Below are positions 47,521 through 59,028 of a DNA stretch of 64,000 bases, one piece after another; the stretch's first letter is position 1; every line of letters starts with the position of its first letter. Made by a program: the position numbers and the translations under genes. This stretch comes from Hofstenia miamia (Eukaryota > Xenacoelomorpha > Acoela > Hofsteniidae): contig CABFPE010000030.1 in the NCBI GenBank assembly GCA_900660155.1, forward strand, positions 320,651 to 384,650. The letters are read 5' to 3'. The notes beneath the pieces were generated by a model that saw only the letters and a list, made by a program, of their open reading frames with translations, was not told the DNA's origin and ran no database searches.

Positions 47521-50500
47521 CTAAATATAATAAATTAAATCTATATATGAAAAAGAATCGTATATAGTTTTATATTTATATCCCCGCTTCCACCGCCACT
47601 TCTATCACCCATATTATATACCTGTTTAAAACACAATAATTACCTGTACATCTGTTTGACCAGGGACTTTTCCATGAATTAGTCTTCGATCAACAGTAGC
47701 GACTGTTTGATTTCGAATGGAAATTTGCACTAAGTCATTTACAACTGCATACTTGTTTTCATCGAATAAATATTCGCGGTTGTCGTCGTCTGATTGTGCG
47801 TAAAACCGAGTCAATATATCTAAATGAATAACTTTATAATCTAACATGACTATTAAATATAATGACATGAAGATGGGGGTATATGTATAATGATAATTAA
47901 TAATTATACTATATGACAGACATTATCACTTCAGAATTGCGTGAACACAGTTATTGTGCAACAATGCAATGGCATGTCCGATTTATTTCGTTACGTCCAG
48001 CAGAAAATGTTTATAAATCTCACGTTGATATTTACATTCAAGAGCGTATAATAATGTAATGTACACATGTTTACACACTTTAAACGCTAACAATAATATT
48101 ATAATCGGTCATTTCACTGAATAAGGTGTGTTTCGTAATAGATAGGAGAGGGCTAGTAGGAAATATGATTTTGTTTAAAAATAACTGACCACCTGTGTGT
48201 ATGTATTTATACAAAGAACACACTCATTAATTAATAAGCGTAAAATGTTTATTTTTCGAATCCACCCATGATAAAGCACTGCTTTACGTTTCACTCATTA
48301 TATTCGTAGCTGTTAAAATAACTCACAGAATGGTTTAGCTACGCGTCTCAATGCCAGTTAGGGGCGGCGAGATGAAAGCATGCATTCGGTCAACACGTTG
48401 CTGCAAACATGCGATTGCGGTCCCTCAAAGACAACTAATAAAATACGCGGCTAGCATCAGAGCCAATCAGCGCGCACCGATCACCTCGGACGCCTGTAGT
48501 GAAAGTTGTGATAGCGGTTTGTTTGCAGTTGGGCTTTGTTGTTTGTTTCAACAACACAGTGTAATAACGGATATTTGTGGTACTGTTAAAGAACGAAAAA
48601 GCCAAATTTATAGTCGAAAAGGCGCTATACTGTTTGAGCCCACAATTGAAATGCTCGCATTTATAACCAAACATTGACAAACAATTATGTGGAGTGAGGA
48701 TATCAAAAAGTTATTGCAGTTCGAACAGACAATAACTATAAATGCTTGCGTTTGATCTTTTCTTTTTGCTCATCCTCTTCATTAACTTTTTAGGGTTTTT
48801 TTAATTTTGAGTAGTTAATTCGATGCAACAATATATAAAATCTCAAACTTATAGAAACTAATAGCGTTTCAAATATAAACAAAATTTTTGTCGAAATTTG
48901 AGGCAAACTAATTAATTACTCTATACGAACTATGAATACAGTAATACACCGTTGAGGGATAATGTTACTTCTGCACTTATGCTTTTTTAAATATCTCCAA
49001 CCATTAATTCTGCCACCGTACGTTGTTTTCAATTAGCCACGTCTTCGCAATCTTTAGGATAGAAAAACAGTAATATTGGGTTATGAGTCTTTTGTTCGGG
49101 GTATATGATAAAAATTACCCATTATTTGTTTTTTCAATATTCTGTAAAATGAACATTGTTATATTTTACACCAACTATAAAGATATTGATTCTGATACGA
49201 TTGGTACGACGTTTGCTATTATCTTGGAGACATGCTGACAAATTCCCTAATACAGCAACAATTGGCCAATTCAAAGGCTATGTTCATAATATTGATAATA
49301 TTTTTGGCTCACCTGAATTGTGCAAAACCCAGTTTGTGAAATATGTGTTCAACAGGACAATGTATAGAGGACAGTGTTCATATACAAATGTAGAGAATAT
49401 TCATACAATTTTAATAGCTATTAGTCTATTTAATGATAAAGTGACTTTCAAATGCTTGTAAATTGGATTAGCTTGTTTCATATAGGCTTACTTCTTTCTG
49501 AAAAAACAGAAAAGACATTTTTTGTAAAAAAAAACAAATGACGTCAGCATATATTTCTTAAAATACATAATGTACTAAGTGCATGTGAAAAACTTCAAGT
49601 GTATCGCATTCAGAAATAAAGTAAAGGGTAGTTTTACTCCCCTCACCCTCCACTAGAAATATGACGTCAAAATATCCCGTGAAAAAACTATTAGCACATT
49701 ATTAGGACATTCCTACACATTTTATGTGGACACTTTAATACTATAAAATGATCATTAAAACTGTAAAGAACTTTTGATTTTGACCATTAATTCTTTTTTT
49801 CACTGAGCAATTCCGTTTTGTTTGACGTTTGGCAATTTAATTATGAAAAGGCGAATGGACTAAAAGGCTCACTTCTAAGAACATTGAATCAAATTTTGGT
49901 TGGTTAATGAGAGTAAGCCAACCATTTTTTGTACTGCATATGCAATTAATATGTCTTTTGAAGGAAATTCTGGACTATACACAAATGATTTCCTACTGTT
50001 AGTGTTTGGAAATAGTATGTGAAATCAATAGCATGAAATTTATAAGGGAGAACAGTAAATGGGAATAAACCGTTGTAAACAAAGCGCGTGGTGATAAATT
50101 GGGTTAATATCTTTACAACACAGCTGTTTAAACTTAATTGCGGATAAACTATTAATCATTCTTTTGCTATATTTCAACTAGTATACAGTTGGAAATCTGA
50201 ATCCATGCACAAGTAAAGATTCTTGTTTTCAAATAAATATTTTTAAAATGACGTCCAGAGTAATGCCTGAGTCTTGGCGACGCTACTTGTATGTTTTATC
50301 AAATTCTTATTGGAATGGGTTTTTACTTTTTCATGAATTCCTATAAATGATACTAGCTAAAAGCTCGGAATAAATATGATCCTTACCATACTCGGAATCT
50401 TGATATTTAAAATCGCATTCATGATTGTTGTTTACCATCCAATGTTGATTTCCACCAATATAAATACGCTGAAGAATGAGATCCTGAGCTCTGATTATGA

Positions 50501-53500
50501 TGTCATCTGGTACATATAAGTTCATGGAAGCCTCGGTTTCACTCCCTGAGTCAATAAACTGAATTTTTTCACCTATAGAACCGAATGGAGAAGTGTGCTG
50601 GTTTACTGTCAACGTTCTGCAATCATTGGACATCTAAACATGTATTCATGATGTTTTCATAGTAACTGAAGATTGAAATCAAAATTATGATACGTCCATT
50701 AAGACTTGAAACTGGAATGCATAATAAATAGGCACTCATGCATATTGTATACTAGTATTAATTCATATTTTTATACTATAAAAATGTTCAATCGGGTATC
50801 AAGAATATGGAATTAGTCGGGTAGAAAGAAGGGCTGCAAGTTGATTTTAATAAATTCTTGTTAATCGATTTAAGATGCACCGTAAGAAAGATTAATACAT
50901 AATTCCAATTGAATAAAGTGCTAATTTATATAAAATAATGAAAATAAAATTTAGGCAATAAATGTAACAATCGGCTTGACCTTCGAAATGTCTAATCAAT
51001 TTTTGCATTCTTCTTGTTTAATATTGGAAAACATTGTGTAGACTTTCCATTCACAATGAAAAGGTTACACTTTAAAAGTGATGCTTTACCTGAATATTAC
51101 TGGAGTTAAAAGTGCAGTTGACTTTTTGAACCATTTTTATCTCAGCATTACCCATAATTTCAATGAAATCGAAGGTTGTAGATGACGGTTTTCCATTTAA
51201 AGTAGCCGTATTGATAACGTCTTGTTCCTACAACAACATGAATTTATTAGGTTGCAACTTATTCAATTTATGCTTTAATATATTGAAGGACATGCTTTTT
51301 CAACATGACTTTTTAAAGAAGTTAAGTAACGATAGAGTAATAAATAGGGTTTGATACAAATGTCTCGTACTTTTTCTACTAGTTCTGGTATTCTAATTCC
51401 ATTTTAGTCTATTTCAAAAAATTTAATTTAGACATTATACTAACCTTTGGCCAAGCAACAAAATGAACAACACGTTTGTTTGCTGGATGAATAATGAAAT
51501 CGAAGCTTGGTGCAATGGGTATTTCACGTATTGAGTTAGTTATTGATAATTCCAAATTCACAATTGCAGACGTTTCCTTGGAAACTTCGCGAGCTCTTAG
51601 TTTTATCCAGACCATAACATTGCAAGAACCCCATCTAAAAATATTTTGTTATACAATGAGGCATTGATTGAAGACAATGCATTCAATTCTAATTTAGATG
51701 CTCTAGTAATGGAATTTCGTACTGATTCTAAATAAAAATTTAGTCCGAAGTGTTGTATGTACTCTTTTTTATTGTTTGTTTAACATAGCAGCAATTGACA
51801 TTTTACATAAATCACTCACATCACATCTGATGTGCTGAACGTATAACTTTATAGGAGGATTCCCTATCTAATATTTTATGACACGAGAATAGTCCATATT
51901 GTAAAGGCCGTGATTATGCTATCACAGCGGTCACTAAATAGCCTGAAAAGGAATAAGAGATGACTAACTCTTTTGTAAAGTTTAGAAACTGGCAACGCAT
52001 TACTAATTTACGAAATTATTTGATTGCAGGTTAAAGTGATTTTGGTAATAGGCAAAAAGCCTCCGAGATACGACTGGCTCTTTATTCCCAGCTGTGGCAC
52101 TGCTTAATTAGTAAAAGATATGAAAACGCAATTCTTAAATTTATCCATCAAAGAGCTCTAAAAGGCTGCCGACACCTTTAAATGGCGCGCGGCTTTTTTC
52201 CAAGCAAATGGCGTTTACCTTTTACGACGTCATATATCCAAACATATTGTTTCAAAATTCCTTTACATTCTATCATTAATTATTCAAACATGTTATGTAT
52301 ATTTCTAGGCATTTCCCCCAAATGCCGAAAAGGAGTTGAATCTCTGTAGTGCAATCAGTTACATAAATAGTAATAACTCTTTTGATGATTAACAATAATA
52401 ATAAATGAATCGTGTTTAAGCTACGATTAGTTTTGTTAATCCGAGCTACAAACGTGTACTGTCTTGTTAAACTTGCAAAATTTATTGTATATTTTCTTTA
52501 CACATTATCAAATTAAATTTGCAACAATTCGAAATTTAAGACAACGGAAATATGTAACATATATTCCGTCATAATTTTGCATTGTAAATGAACTTGAGCG
52601 CATTTCTATATTTTTAAATTAGCAAATTACGTGAGGTTGAGGATAACATGTCTGCAGTGGATCTTGATCAGCTGACTGGTAGCATCGTATGTATTGTATT
52701 ATTTTTTAGTTATTTCAGATAGTTTGGAGTTAGTAGACTGCTATCTATTGTATGATTTAAAGTCTAAAAATGTTAGCCCCATTATAAATTCAAATTAACA
52801 AATAATGCATCTGGTGTGGAAAATGAAGAAAAGCGGATAATTTTGTGGTCTAGTGTAAAGTAAATGAGCATTTGAAACATTTAATCTAATTTTTGACGGT
52901 TGACATATTTTGCGGCGGGTTGTTTTCTGATGAAAAAGAAATCAGTTCGCTGGAATTTAATTTGATATTTTTATGCTTTCTAATGTTAAATTAAAAACCA
53001 TTCACCTGTTAAATATAATTACCAACTAATTTTAACAAAATTTTATTGAAGAGTTCCTGTGATAGCAAATGAGTTAGGATTATATGCTAATTTTACGATA
53101 TACTTCGTGCCAAATAAATTTTACTATCAATTACTCATCTTCAATAGCGGATATTCTCGTCACATTAATTTCCCGCAATGTCTAGATTTGTCCCACCCTG
53201 CATTTGCGGACAAACATAATTTTGGCATCCTACAATCAATTTAGTCAGAAATCGCCAAATATCTCTTCTGCTTTGAACGATATCATGAAAGTCGGCATGC
53301 GGTTGCAATAAACGATTAGCGAAACGGCTTTGTGGTCACCGCGCAATCATAAAGGCTAGCTTTGAAATTTAAATATTTTATCGCGACGCGAAACCTGTCG
53401 GCATGCCATTTTTTAAAGCATGGCATCTGCCGTTTCATTTCATTAAATTACAATATATTGATATCAACTCCCTATACCGCGAATTTTTGTTTTACAACTG

Positions 53501-56500
53501 CATACAATGAATTATTAAGAAGGGAAATAGATCTACTTCAATCATGGAATTTAACTAGTGACATAAAGCTTTGAACAAGCCTGATAGTGATATGGGAAAT
53601 TTAGCGTTTACAGGACTTTGAATTTGCGCGAGTATAATAATTTAATAAAACGAAAAATACATTTCTTTTCAAAATTAAACAATGTCCTCTTTCAGAAATA
53701 GGTTGGCAGAACTGTAATTGCATAAAATAAGGTACCTGCTGTGTGCAGCGTCAGTGCGATCTGATTGAATCGTAAACATGTTTTCAGCAATTGAAGTAAC
53801 ATTCCAATTCTTATGATCAGCGGTTATCACTTTGATGTCTGTGAATTCTTTAGCAGACACTCTAAAGCAAGGCATTGTCTATATAAATTTCTTACAAATC
53901 TAATTTGATAAAATTATACAGAAGCATAAAAGTTACCTACCTTAATGTAAATCGTTCATACTCATAGTTCCCAATGCAGAATGGTAAGTTCACGTTATTG
54001 CCTCCTGAAATAGCTTTTTCCTTAGAGTCTGAACTAAGTTCCAAAGAGACTCTGCCAACAGGTAGCCAATGAATTTTCTCACAACTTGTTGAATATTCGA
54101 CTTCAACTATAGAGGGGTCATTGGATGGAAGTGGCCACCACTCGCTGTGAATTTCAAAATTTAGAAGACAAAAATTTTCAACAGAGCACTGCTGCGTTGT
54201 ATAATGATGATTTTTAAGAAGTCTGACTGATATGCATGAGTGTTCTGATCTGACCAAGATTTGAATGGTCGGATTATGTGATTGGACATGTGGAGTAAGG
54301 ATACGGACATTGTTGGCAGTCTTTAATGGTTCTAGTGGGATTGTGTTTACCACACCACTTGAAGTAACCTTTAAGTTGGTCTTCCTATGAACATATATAC
54401 TTTGAGATATACGTTGCGAGTGAGTGGCATACGTTGAATCTGTTATTATAAAAGATGAAGAAGGTTCTTCAAATTCAAAATGTGAAAGTGTGAGCAAGTT
54501 TTTTTCTAAAATTCTGTAAGTTAGTAACAATAGAGGTAGAGAGGCATCACATATTACTACTAGTACATGCATAAATGAAGTGTATTAGAGTACAATAGAA
54601 TTGATACATTTAACCTGCGTTAAATTCTAAAGCTGTCTTTCAATTTCTTACATCCTAGCAGACTTTAAAAGCTGCATAGAACGTACCAGGCATTTTATTC
54701 CTATTTAATAATGTATAATTTTAATTAATTCAATCGTAAATGGCCTATAGTTATCAAAATCGGATTCTTTTCAATACTTAGAAATAGTCTTACTTCTTAA
54801 TGTTAATTCGAATGTTAAATTTTTCTATGTGGTCGCGGTTAAAATTTTTAGAACAGCAGGTAGTTGATATAATAAAATAATATATGAGAATATATTGAAA
54901 GTCAGTGCGGAAGTGTTGAAAACTATCGAAAACCAAAGCTAATAATTAAGAGACATATGTTTACATTAAAGCTAGTGTATGCATTCAGCGCACAACTCTA
55001 CGTTTGCTAATTGTCTGGCTGTTGAAGTCAGCAGAGATCAAACGCGTTGAAATGTTTACGCTACATAATCGTAAGCAGTTTGAGTTTGTATAACCAAAGA
55101 GTTCAAAGCGCGTTATTGGCCCACGATAAATAGTTTGTTTATTGTTGACCAAATCAATATTGAATACTTGAAATTTAATAGCAGTGCCATATCGCGCTGT
55201 TTTCTTGTGGACATCAACATCAAAGAACCACAATATCGCATCTTCAAATCTCCGAATGTAACAAGTAGTGACAAACAAAATCACACTTGAACGCCTTCAT
55301 AAGCCGAAATAAATCAGCACTTATACATTTACGATATATTAATAATTTTCCTTTTAGCATTTTCTCTTTTAAATGTACATTTTTTGCGCAAAATGTCCGT
55401 TGCATGATGTGATAGTTTTCTGAAATCATGCTAAATTTAAAGTGAGGGTTTGATTCCTTATTGATAAATGGTGGCTATAGTGGCTACGTTTATAATTTCT
55501 CCGCCCATATGCTTAAAATGCGGCGAAATCTGTAATGTAACCGATAGAAATGAAAATGAGCGATTTTCCTATTAGATTTTTATGTCAAGCGATCGATTTC
55601 GAGTTCAGTCGCATTCTTGAATTACGGCTAAGTTTCCCATTTCCTTGAATTTGGTTAGCAGATGATTTTACCTTTCATCTTGATTATGTGTTTAACTGCT
55701 GTATATCATATTTATAGGTTGCTGGCCGCATGCCTAATAGTGTTTTGAGGCTGGAGCTTCTTGGTTGACCGCAGCCATGAATTTTTATTGTATAAAATAT
55801 CACATTTCTCATAATTAATCTGTACTTCCATTAATCTTGAATAAAGCTCATCTTCATTGCAACAACCCAGTTTAATTCAGTTTGGAACGCAAAGCAAAAT
55901 TAAACTTACAGCCGCTAAAAATCGTGATTTCAAAATTGAAGCCGTGACCGACCTCTGCTGAAAGGGTTCACTCCTAACTGGCCGTTAGCCGCGGCCAAAG
56001 CCGCAAAACACAAATGCAAAAATTCTTTTGCTTTATTATTTTCAAGCAAGTAACGAATTTACACTCTTAATCAATGCCATAAGTAAGGATTTACTAAAGC
56101 AATTGTAATGTTTGTTTGTTGGGCTAATTCCGACAACTTTGAATGGGCGTAAATCGTTTTGTTGAACTTAGCTAACAATCAGTTGTTGGAATACCGTATA
56201 AAAAATATTGAACACTGGGAAGTTAAAAGACCATAACAAAAGAGTTTATGTGTGTGATAACTACTGAAACTAGTCTAAAATATTTTAGCTTGTATATTTG
56301 CGTGTTAAATCAAACGTGATTGGCATGGTCTGCGGTATTTGCGCTCTTAAATCGACTACGTTTAATCCCATTTAGAACGTCTAAACGTGTGAGATGAATT
56401 AACAAGAGAATTTACATTGAAAGTTTGCTAAAATCAAGACAGTGTCGGAGAATGTTGGTCGTCAATAAATGTACTACACACGAATTTAAAGAGAAGTTTG

Positions 56501-59028
56501 TTATAGAATTTCGTTATTGAATGAGTATTACAGGGTCACCATTTCAACAAACATCAATTCATGTCAATAATTAGGACATTTCAGTTTCTAGGCGATAACG
56601 CTATTGACAATTTCCATGTACAATAACATTTCCTTCACAAAGTTGATGATGTTATACGAACAGTCTTCTTAGTTTCACCCTTCTGCTAAAGTGAAAGCGC
56701 TTGATCTGCAGTATTTATTTAAAAAATCTCAATGTAAAACGACTTCATGCAAGCCAATGAGCTTTATCTTTAAGTAGGCAATTCATTGCAAGCGCAAATT
56801 TACAAACATTAAGACTGAGAAACATTTTCATTGATTGTTGACCAACAGATCCGTTTACCATTAGGCTCCAACTTATGCATGACTAGTACTGTTGGAATGT
56901 TACCGCAAACCAAGTGCAAACCATCAAGCATTTCACATGTTTTGTTTGCTTTTTAAATTTAGGCTTCAATATAATTATTAGATAATGCGGCCACAATTTG
57001 ACATTTGTCTAGTCAAAATAGAGAATATGCTATTTATATATGTACTCATTAAATTAAAGAATGATATTAAATTATCAATGACGGAATTTTAGCCAGGGAG
57101 ACTATGAAATGTACAGGGAAACCGAATTTTTAATGGTAGTATTAAAGATAAATCAATCATGAATATGTGGAGAATTGTGTAATTTATTGAAGGGAAGTAA
57201 AATTTAAATGTCAAATATGATTTCGCACTAGCATCCAGGAATTTTACTATTGGCATTGAAAATCTTGAACTAGTTTTACTTTTTCTGTCCTAATATTACA
57301 TTGTATTGGTAATTAAAAATTTATAAATGATCTTGCTCATGTACATATATAGGATGGAAGCTTATGTAATGTGACACTAGTTGGGTTTTATTAATGATTT
57401 TTGATCAACTTTTCATTCCACTGAGTGCAAAACTCGTAGCCAATCTTATTTTGTGTAAAATTCATCAAGAGTAAGGCCTTCAAAATCATATTTAAATTTG
57501 AAACTCTTTCAAGTTCAAACTTCAAATTAAATTTGCACTTCCAGAAGCAGAAATACGGAGTAAAAAATTATATTTTATAAATTAGAACACATTTTTGGTT
57601 ATTTGAACTGCAACAATAAACAATCAGTAATTTACTATATGCAATGTATTTCATGTTTTTAGAGCATGGAAAACGTTAACAGATTCTCAATTGATTTCCA
57701 AAATATAGCTAAAGCCTTTTGCTAAGGCTTGAGTCTATCTCATTTATTTACATGTTTTGAGATACATTTGACAAATATGAATCAATTGAAAGTAAGAACA
57801 AAATTAAAGAGATTTTGAACCTTAAAATTTCCACAATTAAGTCAAGCTTGGGTTAAATTCTGTTCAAATCTTCAAATCAAAGTTTGAAAGAGTCAAATCT
57901 CAAACTTCATTTTGGTAAAATCTTGAAAGATCTATCAGCGATTGCAGTGGAATAGTTTTACCAAACTCTTAAGCAAATAAGTTTTAATGTATAATCGTTG
58001 ATATATTTTTCGTTCAATTTGTGTAAAAATTCCCAACACCAAGAACTATATTCATTGGAACTGGATGTGAATATGAACAAATATTCCAATTTGTTTAATT
58101 ACCAAATATAAATAAATACATACTACATGGCATATGTTATTGTACTTGTGTATTTAGAATGTAATTAGTAATATTTGTATTGGATAAGACATCAATAGAA
58201 GTAATTAAAATTTTTACTCCAAATTTGTAAACATCACATATTCGTAATGGTTTAATATGCTATTCTGAAAAGCTATTATGTAACATACTAAAAACACTTC
58301 AACAGTTAATACATAGTATTGACCTATTTTCTGTAGACTACAATGAATAATTGTGCTTAAATGTAATTGAATAACACATTTATTTCTGTTTTTCACATTA
58401 TTGTCAAATGGAGTGTGTCAATTTGAAAGGACTTTACGAAAAATTAACGGCTTGAGGGGAATTATCTAAAGCTCTCACTATATTGGTTAAAGAAAATTTT
58501 CTATTGCTCTTCTGACATTCGATTCTAATTCAAAACCCCAGATGCAAATTTGCAATTGTAATGTTTTACTGTTTAATGAAACTATTTGAACATCAAAACG
58601 TCGTATATAATTTTGATTAAATAGCTAGTGACATTTAAAATTACATTGTGGAACATGCTAAATAAATTTCATCTCATAAAAGCGGGATATATATATATCT
58701 TTAGTATTCCCTAGCATCTCTTAGGTGTAATTAACAACAGCATATTACAATCAAAGTGTTAATTTAATCTGTTAAAATACTTACATCCTAAACGAGATAT
58801 GCTGCATAACATTCCGTTATATATTTTGCATGTGCTTTGATATTATGTAATGGAAGTTAGTAAAACTTTTTAATGAAAATTAAAACACTTACCAATGTAA
58901 CTAAAAGGAATTCGATTATTTGACTGGTGTTTCTGTGATAAATATTGATTAGCACCATTGTTATAAGGAAGAGGGGTGGTCACTGCCAGTATGCTGACCA
59001 ATAACACTGCACAAAGTATATGTTTCAT
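46513..59028 (-). CDS. TMEM132-family transmembrane adhesion protein (8 exons)
   Basis: The minus-strand exons 59028-58893, 54505-53941, 53861-53736, 51634-51445, 51227-51090, 50633-50387, 47840-47644 and 47520-46513 join in phase to 868 codons plus stop. The family comprises type I membrane proteins with Ig/cohesin-like domains, linked in animals to neural adhesion and actin control. Seen here: signal peptide MKHILCAVLLVSILAVTT. The N-terminal domain includes TIQILVRSEHSCISVRLL and HSEWWPL. Middle blocks are EQDVINTATLNGKP and a NLYVPDDIIIRAQDLILQR segment matching the family's VWVPRLPLQIEVSDTELS stretch. Next come DVQVKSPLSSDILASRLF, one membrane helix at about 733-754 (GYILLGVLCVVCFAFIINC), and a 114-residue tail with PPEY and PPDY and a C-terminal SSV. 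Vertebrate members are longer (about 1000 residues or more). The paralogue cannot be assigned. Confidence 0.9.
47644..47840 (-). CDS. TMEM132 exon 7
   Basis: Begins (G)AT TAT AAA after acceptor CATGTTAG and ends ...QTDVQ at donor GTAATT. VIHLDILTRFYAQ and NDLVQISIRNQTVATVDRRL match the family's R.LTQF ... DLV ... V..L..GRVLVG stretch. Confidence 0.9.
48340..48560 (+). promoter_or_regulatory. CpG-rich island with CCAAT box inside a TMEM132 intron
   Basis: A GC- and CpG-rich stretch stands out from the AT-rich surroundings and has CCAATCAG at 48463-48470 directly followed by CGCGC. It lies 1.8 kb upstream of the candidate plus-strand small gene and inside the intron between TMEM132 exons 6 and 7. 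It could be a promoter for that gene or for a short TMEM132 isoform, or a transposon piece. Confidence 0.35.
50248..50288 (+). CDS. Small gene exon 1 (candidate)
   Basis: ATG plus 12 codons and two bases, donor CTT|GTATGT. It sits 99 bp from the end of TMEM132 exon 6 on the other strand. Confidence 0.4.
50248..55768 (+). CDS. Candidate small-protein gene interleaved with TMEM132 (3 exons, 51 aa)
   Basis: Plus-strand exons 50248-50288, 52623-52686 and 55718-55768 join in phase to 51 codons plus TGA. Exon 1 reads MTSRVMPESWRRY with donor GTATGT and two bases over. Exon 2 (acceptor AAATTAG, donor GTATGT) reads KLREVEDNMSAVDLDQLTGS plus I. Exon 3 (acceptor ATTTATAG) reads VAGRMPNSVLRLELLG. Codon composition is richer than the surroundings, and the phases agree at both junctions. 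All three exons lie in introns of the minus-strand TMEM132 gene, with five TMEM132 exons in turn inside this gene's introns. I do not recognise the protein; no signal peptide, membrane span or cysteine is present. Three short exons could agree by chance, so this is a candidate. Confidence 0.42.
50387..50633 (-). CDS. TMEM132 exon 6
   Basis: Acceptor GTTTAG, donor GTAAGG. It encodes MSNDCRTLTVNQ...EASMNLYVPDDII...ILQRIYIGGNQHWMV and the Cys of NHECDFKYQDSEY, matching the LHVTVWVPRLPL...GWRVP...C.LQYQ part of the family. Confidence 0.9.
51090..51227 (-). CDS. TMEM132 exon 5
   Basis: 46 codons, phase 0 on both sides (acceptor TTGTAG, donor GTAAAG): EQDVINTATLNGKP ... VQKVNCTFNSSNIQ, matching the family's EILNTAILTGK...V.C.S segment. 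The NCT sequon is a possible glycosylation site. Confidence 0.9.
51445..51634 (-). CDS. TMEM132 exon 4
   Basis: Acceptor ATTTTTAG, donor GTTAGT. It begins WGSCNVMVWIKLRAREVSK and ends VVHFVAWPK, the family's region ending in an IxWQVEYP-like strand. Confidence 0.85.
52623..52686 (+). CDS. Small gene exon 2 (candidate)
   Basis: 64 bases between TATTTTTAAATTAG and GTATGT. Its first C completes the codon left by exon 1 and it ends in phase 0. It lies in the intron between TMEM132 exons 3 and 4. Confidence 0.42.
53736..53861 (-). CDS. TMEM132 exon 3
   Basis: Acceptor GCTTTAG, donor GTACCT. It reads VSAKEFTDIKVITADHKNWN ... RTDAAHS, corresponding to the family's LRAKVKKGVNILS...QW stretch. Confidence 0.82.
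53941..54505 (-). CDS. TMEM132 exon 2
   Basis: The acceptor chosen is GAATTTTAG, the one that keeps phase with exon 1 (G|AA); the stronger-looking TTACAG 6 bases earlier would give a stop. Donor GTAGGT. It encodes the N-terminal domain (ITDSTYATHSQRISQSIYVH ... TIQILVRSEHSCISVRLL ... NFEIHSEWWPL ... WLPVGRVSLEL). Confidence 0.85.
55718..55768 (+). CDS. Small gene exon 3 (candidate)
   Basis: 17 codons including TGA after acceptor CATATTTATAG, phase 0. An AATAAA follows at 55840-55845, but that stretch is shared with a dispersed repeat near 16500, which weakens it as evidence. Confidence 0.38.
   Translation, partial: VAGRMPNSVLRLELLG
55804..56030. repeat. Dispersed repeat, copy related to 16464-16620
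   Basis: Blocks TCATAAT...ATCTTGAATAAAG, AAAATCGTGATTT and CAGCCAA/GGCCAAA..GC(C/T)GCAAAACA occur in the same order near 16464-16620. A diverged repeat family; class unknown. Confidence 0.45.
56031..58892. other. TMEM132 intron 1 remainder, nothing recognised
   Basis: AT-rich intron sequence with short chance frames. Diverged inverted blocks at about 57500-57540 and 57870-57900 (TTTGAAACTCTTTCAA-like) may mark an old MITE, but no ends could be set. Confidence 0.35.
58893..59028 (-). CDS. TMEM132 exon 1 (signal peptide)
   Basis: 45 codons plus one base, donor GTAAGT. Met-Lys start, hydrophobic core LCAVLLVSILAV, then TTPLPYNNGANQYLSQ. The first ATG after the upstream stop in this frame. Confidence 0.85.

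Noticed and set aside
48351-48677. 108-codon plus-strand frame in the CpG island
   Set aside because: No motif is recognised and it overlaps a frame on the other strand. GC-rich sequence lowers stop frequency, so openness alone is weak; kept only as a regulatory candidate.
49156-49461. 101-codon plus-strand frame in a TMEM132 intron
   Set aside because: AT-rich composition, no recognised domain, no splice context.
54985-55429. Two overlapping minus-strand frames between TMEM132 exons 1 and 2 as a further exon
   Set aside because: A CAG acceptor at about 55425 keeps phase with exon 1, but the frame stops at about 55245. The second frame is offset, and no donor/acceptor pair that I could find joins them. 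Exon 1 joins exon 2 directly in phase and exon 2 already supplies the N-terminal domain.
57420-57960. Possible MITE with CCACTG...CAGTGG ends
   Set aside because: The ends face outward the wrong way for hAT termini and no target duplication is present.
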